From: Acidobacteriota bacterium
Lineage (GTDB): Bacteria > Acidobacteriota > Terriglobia > Bryobacterales > Bryobacteraceae
Assembly (NCBI GenBank): GCA_025354885.1
Contig: JANXLY010000409.1
Span: 1-33,404, forward strand
DNA length: 33,404 nt
Reading direction: 5' to 3'
The notes beneath the pieces were generated by a model, which did no database searches, was not told the DNA's origin, and saw only the letters and a list, made by a program, of their open reading frames with translations. This document shows positions 9,667-16,885 of the stretch, piece after piece. Both the position numbers and the translations under genes were made by a program. Within the stretch, counting starts at the first letter, position 1. Each line of letters begins with the position of its first letter.

Positions 9667-10851
9667 ATGTACATCAAGAAACAACGCCTCCTGACCCCGG
9701 GCCCAACGCCACTCTTACCCCAGGCTTTGCACGCCATGATGGGTTCGGACATGCACCACCGGACGGACGACTTCCGTAAAGTCTACAAGTCTGTTCTGTC
9801 TGGCCTCAAAGAAGTGATGGAGACCAAGAATGACGTTGTCGTCCTTGTGGCATCCGGTTCCGGAGCCATGGAAGCTTCTATTCAGAATTGCTTTTCGTGT
9901 GGCGAAGAAGTACTCGTTTGCTGCGCTGGGAAGTTCGGTGAACGCTGGACCGCTCTCACCAAAGCCTTCGGCCTCAAGCCGACGGTTCTCGAGCAGCCCT
10001 ACGGTAGTGCCGTCACTCCAGCTCAAGTGGCCCAAGCTCTTGAAACGAACCCAAACATTCGTGGTGTCTTTGTTCAGGCATCGGAAACCTCAACCGGTGC
10101 GGCCCACGACATCGAAGGAATGGCGAAAGTCATCCGCGATTATGACGCCTTGTTTGTTATCGACGCCATCACCGGTCTAGGCACAATGCCGCTCAAGATC
10201 GACGAATGGGGCCTCGACATCGTAATCGGCGGCTCGCAGAAGGCATTCATGATTCCTCCCGGACTCGCGTTTCTCTCGGTGAGTGAGCGAGCCTGGAAGC
10301 GCATGGACGAAGCCAAAAACGCGCGTTTTTATTTCGACCTAAAGCGCGAACGCAAGAACGCCATCAACGGCGAGAGCTCCTGGACGCCTGCCGTCAGCCT
10401 CCTACTCGCCTTGAACGAAGCCCTGAAATATATCAAGAATCTGGGCATGGACAATCTCATCATGAACGCCCAGATGCTGGCCAATGCTACCCGCGCTGCC
10501 GCCACCGCTCTTGGCCTCGAGCTATTTTCCGGCAACAATCCCGGCTCATCTGTAACTGCCATCTGTGCCCCACAAGGCATGGATTCCAGTGTCATCGTCA
10601 AGGACTTCCGCAACCGCTTTGGGTCCATCATTGCCAACGGTCAAGGCTCTATGAAAGGTCAAATCTTTCGTGTTGCCCACCTCGGCTATTTCGATTTTGC
10701 CGACCTCTTTGCAATGGTCGCAGAACTGGAAATCATCCTCGCGGCTAACGGCTACCCCGTTCAGTTTGGCAGCGGCGTAGCCGCCGTCCAAACCGTCTAT
10801 GCGGAAGCCGCGTTTTCAAAAGATCACTTGAAGGAACCTGTCGCTGTATAA
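9667..10851 (+). CDS. Class-V aminotransferase (alanine-glyoxylate type), candidate phosphoserine aminotransferase
   Basis: The 394-residue PLP enzyme has the family opening RLLTPGPTPLLPQAL, a glycine-rich cofactor segment (ASGSGAMEA, 62-70), the Asp that contacts the PLP pyridine (VIDAITG, D166) and the Schiff-base lysine (GGSQKAF, K192). The family includes serine-pyruvate and alanine-glyoxylate aminotransferases. Some members replace SerC as phosphoserine aminotransferase. Here serA follows only 6 nt downstream, so conversion of 3-phosphohydroxypyruvate to phosphoserine is the best inference. No separate serC is in the window. The ATG at 9667 fits the family start, although no strong Shine-Dalgarno is visible. 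Confidence 0.85.
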   Translation: MYIKKQRLLTPGPTPLLPQALHAMMGSDMHHRTDDFRKVYKSVLSGLKEVMETKNDVVVLVASGSGAMEASIQNCFSCGEEVLVCCAGKFGERWTALTKAFGLKPTVLEQPYGSAVTPAQVAQALETNPNIRGVFVQASETSTGAAHDIEGMAKVIRDYDALFVIDAITGLGTMPLKIDEWGLDIVIGGSQKAFMIPPGLAFLSVSERAWKRMDEAKNARFYFDLKRERKNAINGESSWTPAVSLLLALNEALKYIKNLGMDNLIMNAQMLANATRAAATALGLELFSGNNPGSSVTAICAPQGMDSSVIVKDFRNRFGSIIANGQGSMKGQIFRVAHLGYFDFADLFAMVAELEIILAANGYPVQFGSGVAAVQTVYAEAAFSKDHLKEPVAV

Positions 10852-10857
10852 ATTCGA

Positions 10858-12444
10858 ATGAAGATTCTCGTTGCAGAACCCATCGCCCAAGCCGGCTTCG
10901 ATTTGCTGGCCGCCGAACCTGGTTGGACCGTAATTCAGGCCGACCCAAAAACTTACCAGAATCACCTCGCAGATTGCGAAGCGCTCCTCGTTCGTTCTGC
11001 AGTCAAAGTCAATGACGACTTGATCAAGAAAGCGCCGAAGTTGCGCGTTGTCGGTCGCGCCGGAGTAGGCGTCGATAACGTTGACTTGCAGGCAGCCACC
11101 AATGCCGGCATTCTGGTGATGAACACTCCAGGAGGCAACGCGATCTCTGTTGCCGAACATACTCTCGGCCTCATGCTCGCGATGGCGCGTTCGATCCCCA
11201 ATGCGAGCCAATCCACCAAAGCTGGCAAATGGGAAAAGCGCAAGTACATTGGCAACGAACTGCGAGGAAAAACTCTAGGTGTAGCAGGAATGGGCTCGAT
11301 TGGCCGCGAAGTAGTGCTGCGTGCCCGAAATTTTGGCATGCGCATTATTGGCTCTGATCCCTATGTCAGTTCCCAGCAGGCCGAGGACCTCAACGTCACT
11401 CTCGTTGATCTGAATACTCTTCTTGCCCAGAGCGATTACATCACTCTCCACGTCGCTCTCACTCCTGAGACGACCAAGATGATCAATCGCGAGACCATCG
11501 CGAAAATGAAGCAGGGTGCCCGCATCGTCAACTGCGCCCGTGGCGAACTCGTGGACCTTGATGCTCTGGTCGAAGGCCTTGCCTCCGGCAAACTGGGCGG
11601 TGCTGCTCTCGATGTTTTTGATCCCGAACCTCTACCTGCCGATCATCCTCTCTTTCAGCAGCCGAATCTGATTGCCACTCCGCACATCGGCGGCTCTACC
11701 GAAGAGGCGCAGGAAATCGTCGGTATCCGCATTGCTGAGCAGGTTGCCGAATATCTCAAAAACGGCGTGGCGATCAACGCCGTCAACATGCCGGCCCTCT
11801 CGCCGGAACAATATCGCGCCCTGGGGCCGTACATTTCTCTTTCAGAGCGTCTCGGTACCTTCGCTTCATTCATCAGCGACTCGAATCCAGTGACCGTCAA
11901 ATTTACTTACTCCGGTCGCGTCGCCGAACAAAATACGACCCTGGTTCGCAACGCTGGCCTCAGTGGCTTGTTGGCGCGCTCACTTGCTTGTAAGGCGAAC
12001 CTGATCAATGCCATGCAGATCGCCGCTGACCGCGGCCTCAACATCAGCGAGAACCACATCCTCCGCGCCGGCCACACCGATTCCATCCGGATCGAAATCG
12101 AAACTTCAGCCGGAAAAACCAGTGTCGAAGGTGCCGTGATTCTCGACAAGCCACGCTTGCTCTCTGTCGATGGAATTTACTGCGAAGCTCCTCTTGATGG
12201 CTATTTGCTCTATCTAAAAAATCTCGACGTTCCTGGAGTCATCGGTTATATAGGGACGGTGATGGGCAAGAATGGCATCAACATTGCCAATTTCTCCCTC
12301 GGCCGAGAGGAATCCACTGCCAGCGATCATGGCCCGGCGAAGGCTACGGCGATCATTTCTTGTGACGCTGCGGTTCCTGAACACGTCATCTCGCAACTGC
12401 TGGAGAATCCGAATATTCGTCAGGCACGAAACGTCGAGTTCTAG
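10858..12444 (+). CDS. serA: D-3-phosphoglycerate dehydrogenase
   Basis: The 528-residue enzyme oxidises 3-phosphoglycerate to 3-phosphohydroxypyruvate, the first step of serine synthesis. The substrate-binding domain encloses an NAD-binding domain with the GxGxxG loop (144-149). The catalytic set is Arg228 (NCARGE), Glu257 (DPEP) and His276 (TPHIGGS). After about residue 315 comes an intervening allosteric domain, then a C-terminal ACT domain (about 455-525, NLDVPGVIGYIGTVMGKNGI). This long type-1 form is often serine-inhibited. It probably shares a transcript with the aminotransferase directly upstream. Confidence 0.96.
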   Translation: MKILVAEPIAQAGFDLLAAEPGWTVIQADPKTYQNHLADCEALLVRSAVKVNDDLIKKAPKLRVVGRAGVGVDNVDLQAATNAGILVMNTPGGNAISVAEHTLGLMLAMARSIPNASQSTKAGKWEKRKYIGNELRGKTLGVAGMGSIGREVVLRARNFGMRIIGSDPYVSSQQAEDLNVTLVDLNTLLAQSDYITLHVALTPETTKMINRETIAKMKQGARIVNCARGELVDLDALVEGLASGKLGGAALDVFDPEPLPADHPLFQQPNLIATPHIGGSTEEAQEIVGIRIAEQVAEYLKNGVAINAVNMPALSPEQYRALGPYISLSERLGTFASFISDSNPVTVKFTYSGRVAEQNTTLVRNAGLSGLLARSLACKANLINAMQIAADRGLNISENHILRAGHTDSIRIEIETSAGKTSVEGAVILDKPRLLSVDGIYCEAPLDGYLLYLKNLDVPGVIGYIGTVMGKNGINIANFSLGREESTASDHGPAKATAIISCDAAVPEHVISQLLENPNIRQARNVEF

Positions 12445-12595
12445 ACGCAGCCCGTCCCCGGGAAAGACTCGCGGGAATGCAAGGCGTCAAAAAAACAACA
12501 CTTACCAACCAAGACCTGTCTCGTCTGCCAGCGGCCATTTGCATGGCGCAAAAAGTGGGAACGGAATTGGGATCAAGTCCTTTATTGCAGTGATC

Positions 12596-12609
12596 GTTGC
12601 CGGGGCAAC
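12596..12609. repeat. Palindrome upstream of the photolyase operon
   Basis: GTTGCC-GG-GGCAAC forms a perfect 6-bp inverted repeat. It ends 26 nt before the ATG of the first photolyase gene, in the 191-nt gap after serA, so it could be an operator or a small hairpin. No known regulator site was recognised. The rest of the gap shows no gene and no clear terminator. Confidence 0.3.
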
Positions 12610-12635
12610 AAACCTGCACAAAAGGCGCAATCCTG

Positions 12636-13424
12636 ATGCGTCGCGACTTCGAAAATCGCGAGGCCCTAGCGCTTTATCTGGCGCAAGAGTTCCCACAAGC
12701 CGCCCGAATTGACGGACAAATCAGCCCGATGCGGGGAGGCCGCAAAGCAGCCGAGCTGCTGCTTGCTGAAATCAATCCTGATCGCTATAGCCTGAGCCGT
12801 AACTACCTGGATGGCAGGATCACACGCCTTTCGCCTTACATCCGGCATGGTGTAGTCACGCTCAAAGAGACCAAGGAACTTGCCATTGCAAAGGTCAAGG
12901 ACCGCCTCCAGGCAGTCAAATTTGTTACGGAACTTGCCTGGCGCGATTACTGGCAGCGTCTTTACGCAATGCTCGGCAAGGGAATCTGGGAAGATCGCGA
13001 AGAGCTAAAGACCGGCTTGCCCGTCGATGCCTACAAGCAATCACTCCCTGAAGACATCACATCTGCTACAACTGGCCTTGCCTGCATGGATGCTTTTGTC
13101 CGCGAGCTTCGGGCCACTGGCTATTTGCACAACCATTCGCGCATGTGGTTCGCAGCCTACCTGGTTCACTTTCGACGTGTACGATGGCAGGCGGGTGCCC
13201 GCTTCTTCCTCTCGCACCTCCTCGACGGCGACCCGGCCTCGAACAATCTTTCCTGGCAATGGGTGGCCAGCACATTCGCACACAAGCCCTACTTCTTTAA
13301 CCGTGAAAATCTCGAAAAGTATACGAATGGTCTCTATTGCAACTCGTGCTCAAAGCGCGGGCACTGCGATTTTGAGGGCAGTTATGAGCAACTCCAAGAC
13401 AAACTCTTTCGGATCCAACTCTGA
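12636..13424 (+). CDS. Stand-alone photolyase FAD-binding domain protein (no antenna domain)
   Basis: The 262-residue protein matches only the C-terminal, FAD-binding helical half of the photolyase/cryptochrome fold. Visible family features are RLSPYIRHGVV (65-73), the LAWRDYWQRLY helix (100-110), HNHSRMWFAAYLVH (165-178), and LDGDPASNNLSWQWVAST (196-213) holding the two tryptophans (207, 209) that match the proximal electron-transfer and lesion-contacting Trp of E. coli photolyase. It ends with a cysteine cluster (C235, C238, C244). The usual N-terminal alpha/beta domain of about 130-200 residues is absent; a small protein encoded by the next gene may supply it. ATG 12636 is preferred over a TTG at 12597 because the extra residues look non-coding. 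The stop overlaps the next start (TGATG). Confidence 0.82.
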   Translation: MRRDFENREALALYLAQEFPQAARIDGQISPMRGGRKAAELLLAEINPDRYSLSRNYLDGRITRLSPYIRHGVVTLKETKELAIAKVKDRLQAVKFVTELAWRDYWQRLYAMLGKGIWEDREELKTGLPVDAYKQSLPEDITSATTGLACMDAFVRELRATGYLHNHSRMWFAAYLVHFRRVRWQAGARFFLSHLLDGDPASNNLSWQWVASTFAHKPYFFNRENLEKYTNGLYCNSCSKRGHCDFEGSYEQLQDKLFRIQL

Positions 13425-13840
13425 TGCAAGCACTCATCTGGCTTCATCCTGACTGTCTCTCGGCAACGAATCCAGCCTTCTTGAAGTACCCGCATGCTCC
13501 AGCGCTTTTTGTTTTCGATGAAGAAGAAATCGCAACAGAGCAATGGTCGCTCAAACGAGTGGCCTTCCTTTACGAGACGCTGCTCGAGATTCCGAGCGTG
13601 ATCGAGCGCGGTGATGTCGTAGAAAAAGTCCGGGAATCTTTACGGGCTCAGGGGCTGAGAAAAATTGTCACAGTGGACAGTGTCAATCCGCGTTTCAAGG
13701 AGCAGCGCCGAAGGCTCGAGATGGCAAACGAAGTGGAGGTCTTGCGACCAGTGCCATTTGTCGATTACCGGGGCAATCCTGATCTCAAGCGCTTTTCTCG
13801 TTACTGGAAATGTGTGGAGCCAGTAGTTTTCGACAAATGA
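13424..13840 (+). CDS. Small protein resembling a detached photolyase alpha/beta (antenna) domain
   Basis: The 138-residue protein alternates strands and helices: MQALIWLHPDCLS, PALFVFDEEEIA, a helix at about 43-55, GLRKIVTVDSVNP, then EVEVLRPVPFVD. The order, and the 'cf. bottom-strand words followed by output colour FVFD' pattern, resemble the N-terminal domain of photolyases (W..RDLR...ALFVFD...). Sequence identity is low, and the call leans on its position between two photolyase genes, overlapping both by 1 and 4 nt. If right, it is encoded after its partner FAD domain, the reverse of the usual fused order. A different accessory role cannot be excluded. Confidence 0.5.
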   Translation: MQALIWLHPDCLSATNPAFLKYPHAPALFVFDEEEIATEQWSLKRVAFLYETLLEIPSVIERGDVVEKVRESLRAQGLRKIVTVDSVNPRFKEQRRRLEMANEVEVLRPVPFVDYRGNPDLKRFSRYWKCVEPVVFDK

Positions 13841-15270
13841 AATATCAGGTTGTCTGGTTCAAGCGGGACTTGCGAATTGAAGACCATCGGCCGATTGTTG
13901 AAGCCGCCAAGCATGGTCCGGTTCTGCCGCTCTACATCGTCGAACCCGAGCTGATCCATGCCCCTGATTTCGATCCCTCGCACTGGACCTTTATACGTGC
14001 GGGTTTAGTAGAACTCAACGAACAGCTAACCCGTCTCGGGCAAGCGCTGGTCGTGAGAGTTGGAGATCCAGTCGAGGTTTTGAGTCAGTTGCAAATAGCA
14101 AAACTGTGGGCACACGAAGAAACCGGTAACTGGATCTCCTATCAGCGAGACCGCCGCGTTCGTCGCTGGGCAAGGGATACAAACACTCCTATCACGGAAG
14201 TGCCTGCAAACGGAGTTGTAAGGCGTATGGCGACGCGCGATGGGTGGGCGCGCAATTGGGAACAGCGGATGGCCGAGCCACTGCTGTCCGCGCCGACATC
14301 GCTTCAGAAGTCCATCCCAGGCACGCCGATTCCGACTCATGCTGAACTCGGCCTGGGTCCGGATTTGCGCAGGCTTGCGCAACGGGGAGGAGAACTCGCT
14401 GCATTCCAGACTCTTGACAGCTTCTTATCTGCCTGCGGTGTTCGCTACCACGCTGAGCTTTCGAGCCCACTCAGTGCTGAAGAAAGTTGCAGTCGCTTGT
14501 CGCCTTACCTCGCCTATGGCAATCTGTCGACGCGTCAGGTAGTGCAGGCAACACGCCGCCGCATCGCAACACTTAACGAAGCCGACGCCTCTTCATGGCG
14601 CCGTGCGCTGCGGGCATTTGATGCGCGGCTTCACTGGCGATGCCACTTCATGCAAAAGCTCGAAGACGCTCCACGCATCGAATTTGAAAATATGGTTCGC
14701 GCCTATGACGGCATGCGGGAACCACACTGGAATCAGGAGTGGTTCGATGCCTGGAAGGCAGGTCAGACTGGATTCCCCCTGGTCGACGCCTGCATGCGAA
14801 TGTTGCACCAGAACGGCTGGATCAACTTCCGTATGCGAGCGATGCTTGTGAGTTTCGCTTCTTACCATCTTTGGCTGCACTGGCGCGAGCCGTCGCTGCA
14901 TCTGGCTCGACTCTTTGTCGACTATGAACCGGGCATTCACTACAGCCAGTTCCAGATGCAATCAGGCACTACAGGCATCAACACGGTGCGCATGTATTCG
15001 CCCCTCAAGCAGCAGCAGGATCAAGACCCTGAAGGAGTTTTCGTCACCCGCTGGTTACCCGAATTACAATCGGGTAAATACCCGCAGCCAATTGTTGATC
15101 ACAAGGAGGCAATCGCCTTGGCACGGCAGCGGATCGGTGCGGTGCGCAAGCAGTCTGCAACTCGACTCGAAGCGAGTGAAACAGTACGCAAGCACGGCAG
15201 CCGCAAACGCCCGCCAGCGCGTAAAGAGAGAGCAAAGCCCAAGCAGGATGGGCAGCAGATGCTATTCTGA
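13837..15270 (+). CDS. Photolyase/cryptochrome-family flavoprotein
   Basis: The 477-residue protein starts YQVVWFKRDLRIEDHRPI, the classic alpha/beta-domain opening, and carries the full FAD-binding domain (about 210-440: SPYLAYGNLSTRQ, TGFPLVDACMRMLHQNGW, FRMRAMLVSF, WLPEL). Distal electron-transfer tryptophans appear retained (W306 and W349). Where E. coli photolyase has WQW (382-384) this protein has FQM (372-374), so the proximal Trp and a lesion-contacting Trp are replaced. It ends with a basic tail rich in Arg and Lys. ATG 13837 overlaps the preceding stop (ATGA); an in-frame start 27 nt earlier is rejected. DNA repair is likely, but the lesion (CPD, 6-4 or other) is not clear. Confidence 0.85.
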   Translation: MKYQVVWFKRDLRIEDHRPIVEAAKHGPVLPLYIVEPELIHAPDFDPSHWTFIRAGLVELNEQLTRLGQALVVRVGDPVEVLSQLQIAKLWAHEETGNWISYQRDRRVRRWARDTNTPITEVPANGVVRRMATRDGWARNWEQRMAEPLLSAPTSLQKSIPGTPIPTHAELGLGPDLRRLAQRGGELAAFQTLDSFLSACGVRYHAELSSPLSAEESCSRLSPYLAYGNLSTRQVVQATRRRIATLNEADASSWRRALRAFDARLHWRCHFMQKLEDAPRIEFENMVRAYDGMREPHWNQEWFDAWKAGQTGFPLVDACMRMLHQNGWINFRMRAMLVSFASYHLWLHWREPSLHLARLFVDYEPGIHYSQFQMQSGTTGINTVRMYSPLKQQQDQDPEGVFVTRWLPELQSGKYPQPIVDHKEAIALARQRIGAVRKQSATRLEASETVRKHGSRKRPPARKERAKPKQDGQQMLF

Positions 15271-15334
15271 AAGTACCCCGATTCGAAGGGGACAAAGAAG
15301 TACAAAAACTAGGGATATTCCCGAACGACGCGGC

Positions 15335-15374
15335 GAAGGGGCGCTCAAAGTGATCATCACTTTATCGCCCCTTC
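15335..15374 (+). promoter_or_regulatory. Long two-part hairpin before the SIS-domain gene
   Basis: The outer arms GAAGGGGCG (15335-15343) and CGCCCCTTC (15366-15374) pair perfectly. Inside, AAAGTGAT (15347-15354) and ATCACTTT (15356-15363) also pair perfectly, giving 17 base pairs with a small internal loop. There is no U-run on the 3' side, so a standard terminator for the photolyase operon is not well supported. GGAGG follows at 15383 and the ATG at 15400, so the structure lies just before the ribosome site. It could be a terminator, an mRNA-stability element or a protein site. Confidence 0.5.
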
Positions 15375-15399
15375 TCCCATTTGGAGGCCAATCTTTCCG

Positions 15400-16440
15400 A
15401 TGTCGAAGATGCTCGATGAAATCCGTCAGCAGCCCGAGGCGCTGTCCAAAACGCTCAAACAGGAATGGAAGGGCATCGAAAAACTGAAGCTTCAGTTCGA
15501 GTCCTATCCTCCCCGCCTGATCGTTCTTGCTGCTCGTGGCACCAGCGACAACGCTGCCCAGTTTGGCCGCTATCTTCTCGAATACCTCACGGGTATTCCT
15601 GTCTCGCTCGCCGCACCCAGCCTGTATACGCTCTACGGTGCCAAATTCGACCTCGAAGACGCACTCGTTGTTGGGATCTCACAGTCTGGCGAATCTACTG
15701 ACACCAACATCGTGCTCGAACGGGCCAAAGAGTCAGGTGCTTTTACTCTTGGTGTGACCAACGAAGCAGATTCCACATTGGCCAAACTCGGCCACGCTAC
15801 GATCCTTGTTCGTGCAGGTAAAGAAAAATCCGTTGCCGCGACCAAGACCTACACTGGCCAACTGATGGCTATGTACATGCTTGCCTATGCACTGGGCGCC
15901 AATCTCAAATTGAAAGATCTTGAGGGGCTGCCGGCCTTGGCAGAAAAGGCGCTCAAGCTCGAGCCGCAAGTTGCCGCGCTCGCCGGACGGTATCGATTTA
16001 TGCAACACGCCGTTGTTGTCGGCCGTGGCCTCAACTACGCCAATGCCTTCGAATTTGCGCTCAAGTTGATGGAAACCTGCTACGTAATCGCAGAGCGATT
16101 TTCGAGCGCCGACCTTCTCCATGGGCCGATTGCAATGGTCGATCCGCACTTCCCGGCGTTTCTTTTCGCACCTTCAGGTGTCACCTGGAATCCGATCTCT
16201 GAATTACTCGATCGCCTGGATGGCACCACGCACGAATCCCTGATCATTACCGACAAGAGCAACAAGGCCGCGTACGATTCGAATCGTCGCGCTTTTCGCA
16301 TCCCTGCCGCGATCCCCGAGTTGTTTACGCCCATCCCCTACATCATTCCGGGCCAACTTTTCGCTGCCTATCTGGCAACAGAAAAGGGCTTCAACCCCGA
16401 TCAGCCCCGCTCCCTCACCAAAGTGACTCAGAACCTCTAA
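15400..16440 (+). CDS. SIS-domain aminosugar-phosphate isomerase/deaminase (GlmS isomerase-like, no glutaminase)
   Basis: The 346-residue protein consists of two SIS domains. The first has LAARGTSDNAAQFGRYLLE (46-64) and the phosphosugar-binding loop ISQSGESTDT. The second has VVVGRGLNYANAFEFALKLMETCY and the C-terminal helix end PRSLTKVTQ. These are hallmarks of the isomerase half of glucosamine-6-phosphate synthase. The N-terminal glutamine amidotransferase half is missing, so the likely activity is a GlmS-like isomerase or deaminase of amino-sugar phosphates (NagB-II type). GGAGG lies 12 nt before ATG 15400; ATG 15409 is an alternative with poorer spacing. Confidence 0.86.
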   Translation: MSKMLDEIRQQPEALSKTLKQEWKGIEKLKLQFESYPPRLIVLAARGTSDNAAQFGRYLLEYLTGIPVSLAAPSLYTLYGAKFDLEDALVVGISQSGESTDTNIVLERAKESGAFTLGVTNEADSTLAKLGHATILVRAGKEKSVAATKTYTGQLMAMYMLAYALGANLKLKDLEGLPALAEKALKLEPQVAALAGRYRFMQHAVVVGRGLNYANAFEFALKLMETCYVIAERFSSADLLHGPIAMVDPHFPAFLFAPSGVTWNPISELLDRLDGTTHESLIITDKSNKAAYDSNRRAFRIPAAIPELFTPIPYIIPGQLFAAYLATEKGFNPDQPRSLTKVTQNL

Positions 16441-16457
16441 GAATTCGTTTCTAGAGG
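16434..16457. terminator. Weak inverted repeat spanning two convergent stop codons
   Basis: CCTCTA (16434-16439) pairs with TAGAGG (16452-16457) across the ends of the SIS-domain gene and tsaE. It may act as a bidirectional terminator. It has two mismatches inward and no clear U-run. Confidence 0.25.
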
Positions 16458-16885
16458 TGAAGCGTGATGCGGCGTAAGTCATCTCCCTGATGTTCGAGAT
16501 GAATGGATGGAGTGTGTTTTGGCCACAGTTGAGGAAAGCGCTCCCCCCATTCGATGAGAGTGAGCGCGTGTCGATCGAGAAATTCGTCGATCCCCAGAGT
16601 GAGTACTTCCTGTTCGGTTTCCAGGCGGTAAAGGTCGATGTGAAAAACGCTGGGCGGCTCACCATATTCGTGGATGAGTGGAAACGTGGGCGAAGAAACT
16701 TCATCCGCTTCGGCTGCCCCTCTTGCTCTGGCGATACCCTTGACCAGCGTTGTTTTGCCTGTACCCAGATTGCCAATCAACAAGACCGCACCTTGCAAGG
16801 GCAAAAGCGCAGACAAATACTCTCCCAGCCTGATTGTTTCTTCTTCGGAATGTGTTGCAAAGACCCTCGGCTCAAGTGAGCTCAT
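16451..16885 (-). CDS. tsaE: tRNA N6-adenosine threonylcarbamoyltransferase complex ATPase TsaE
   Basis: The 144-residue protein has Walker A GNLGTGKT (38-45), the switch-like SSPTF segment, FHIDLYRLE and the late IEWGERF motif, all standard for TsaE. Its length is typical. TsaE hydrolyses ATP to reset the TsaBD complex that makes t6A37 in ANN-decoding tRNAs. The start lies within the end of the upstream NAD(P)HX-repair gene (14-nt overlap), so the two are probably translated together; this pairing is common in bacteria. Confidence 0.95.
   Translation of the reverse strand: MSSLEPRVFATHSEEETIRLGEYLSALLPLQGAVLLIGNLGTGKTTLVKGIARARGAAEADEVSSPTFPLIHEYGEPPSVFHIDLYRLETEQEVLTLGIDEFLDRHALTLIEWGERFPQLWPKHTPSIHLEHQGDDLRRITLHL

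Noticed and set aside
15271..15399. glmS ribozyme or other riboswitch before the SIS-domain gene
   Set aside because: The hairpin at 15335-15374 is simple and lacks the conserved ribozyme core; no riboswitch consensus was recognised.
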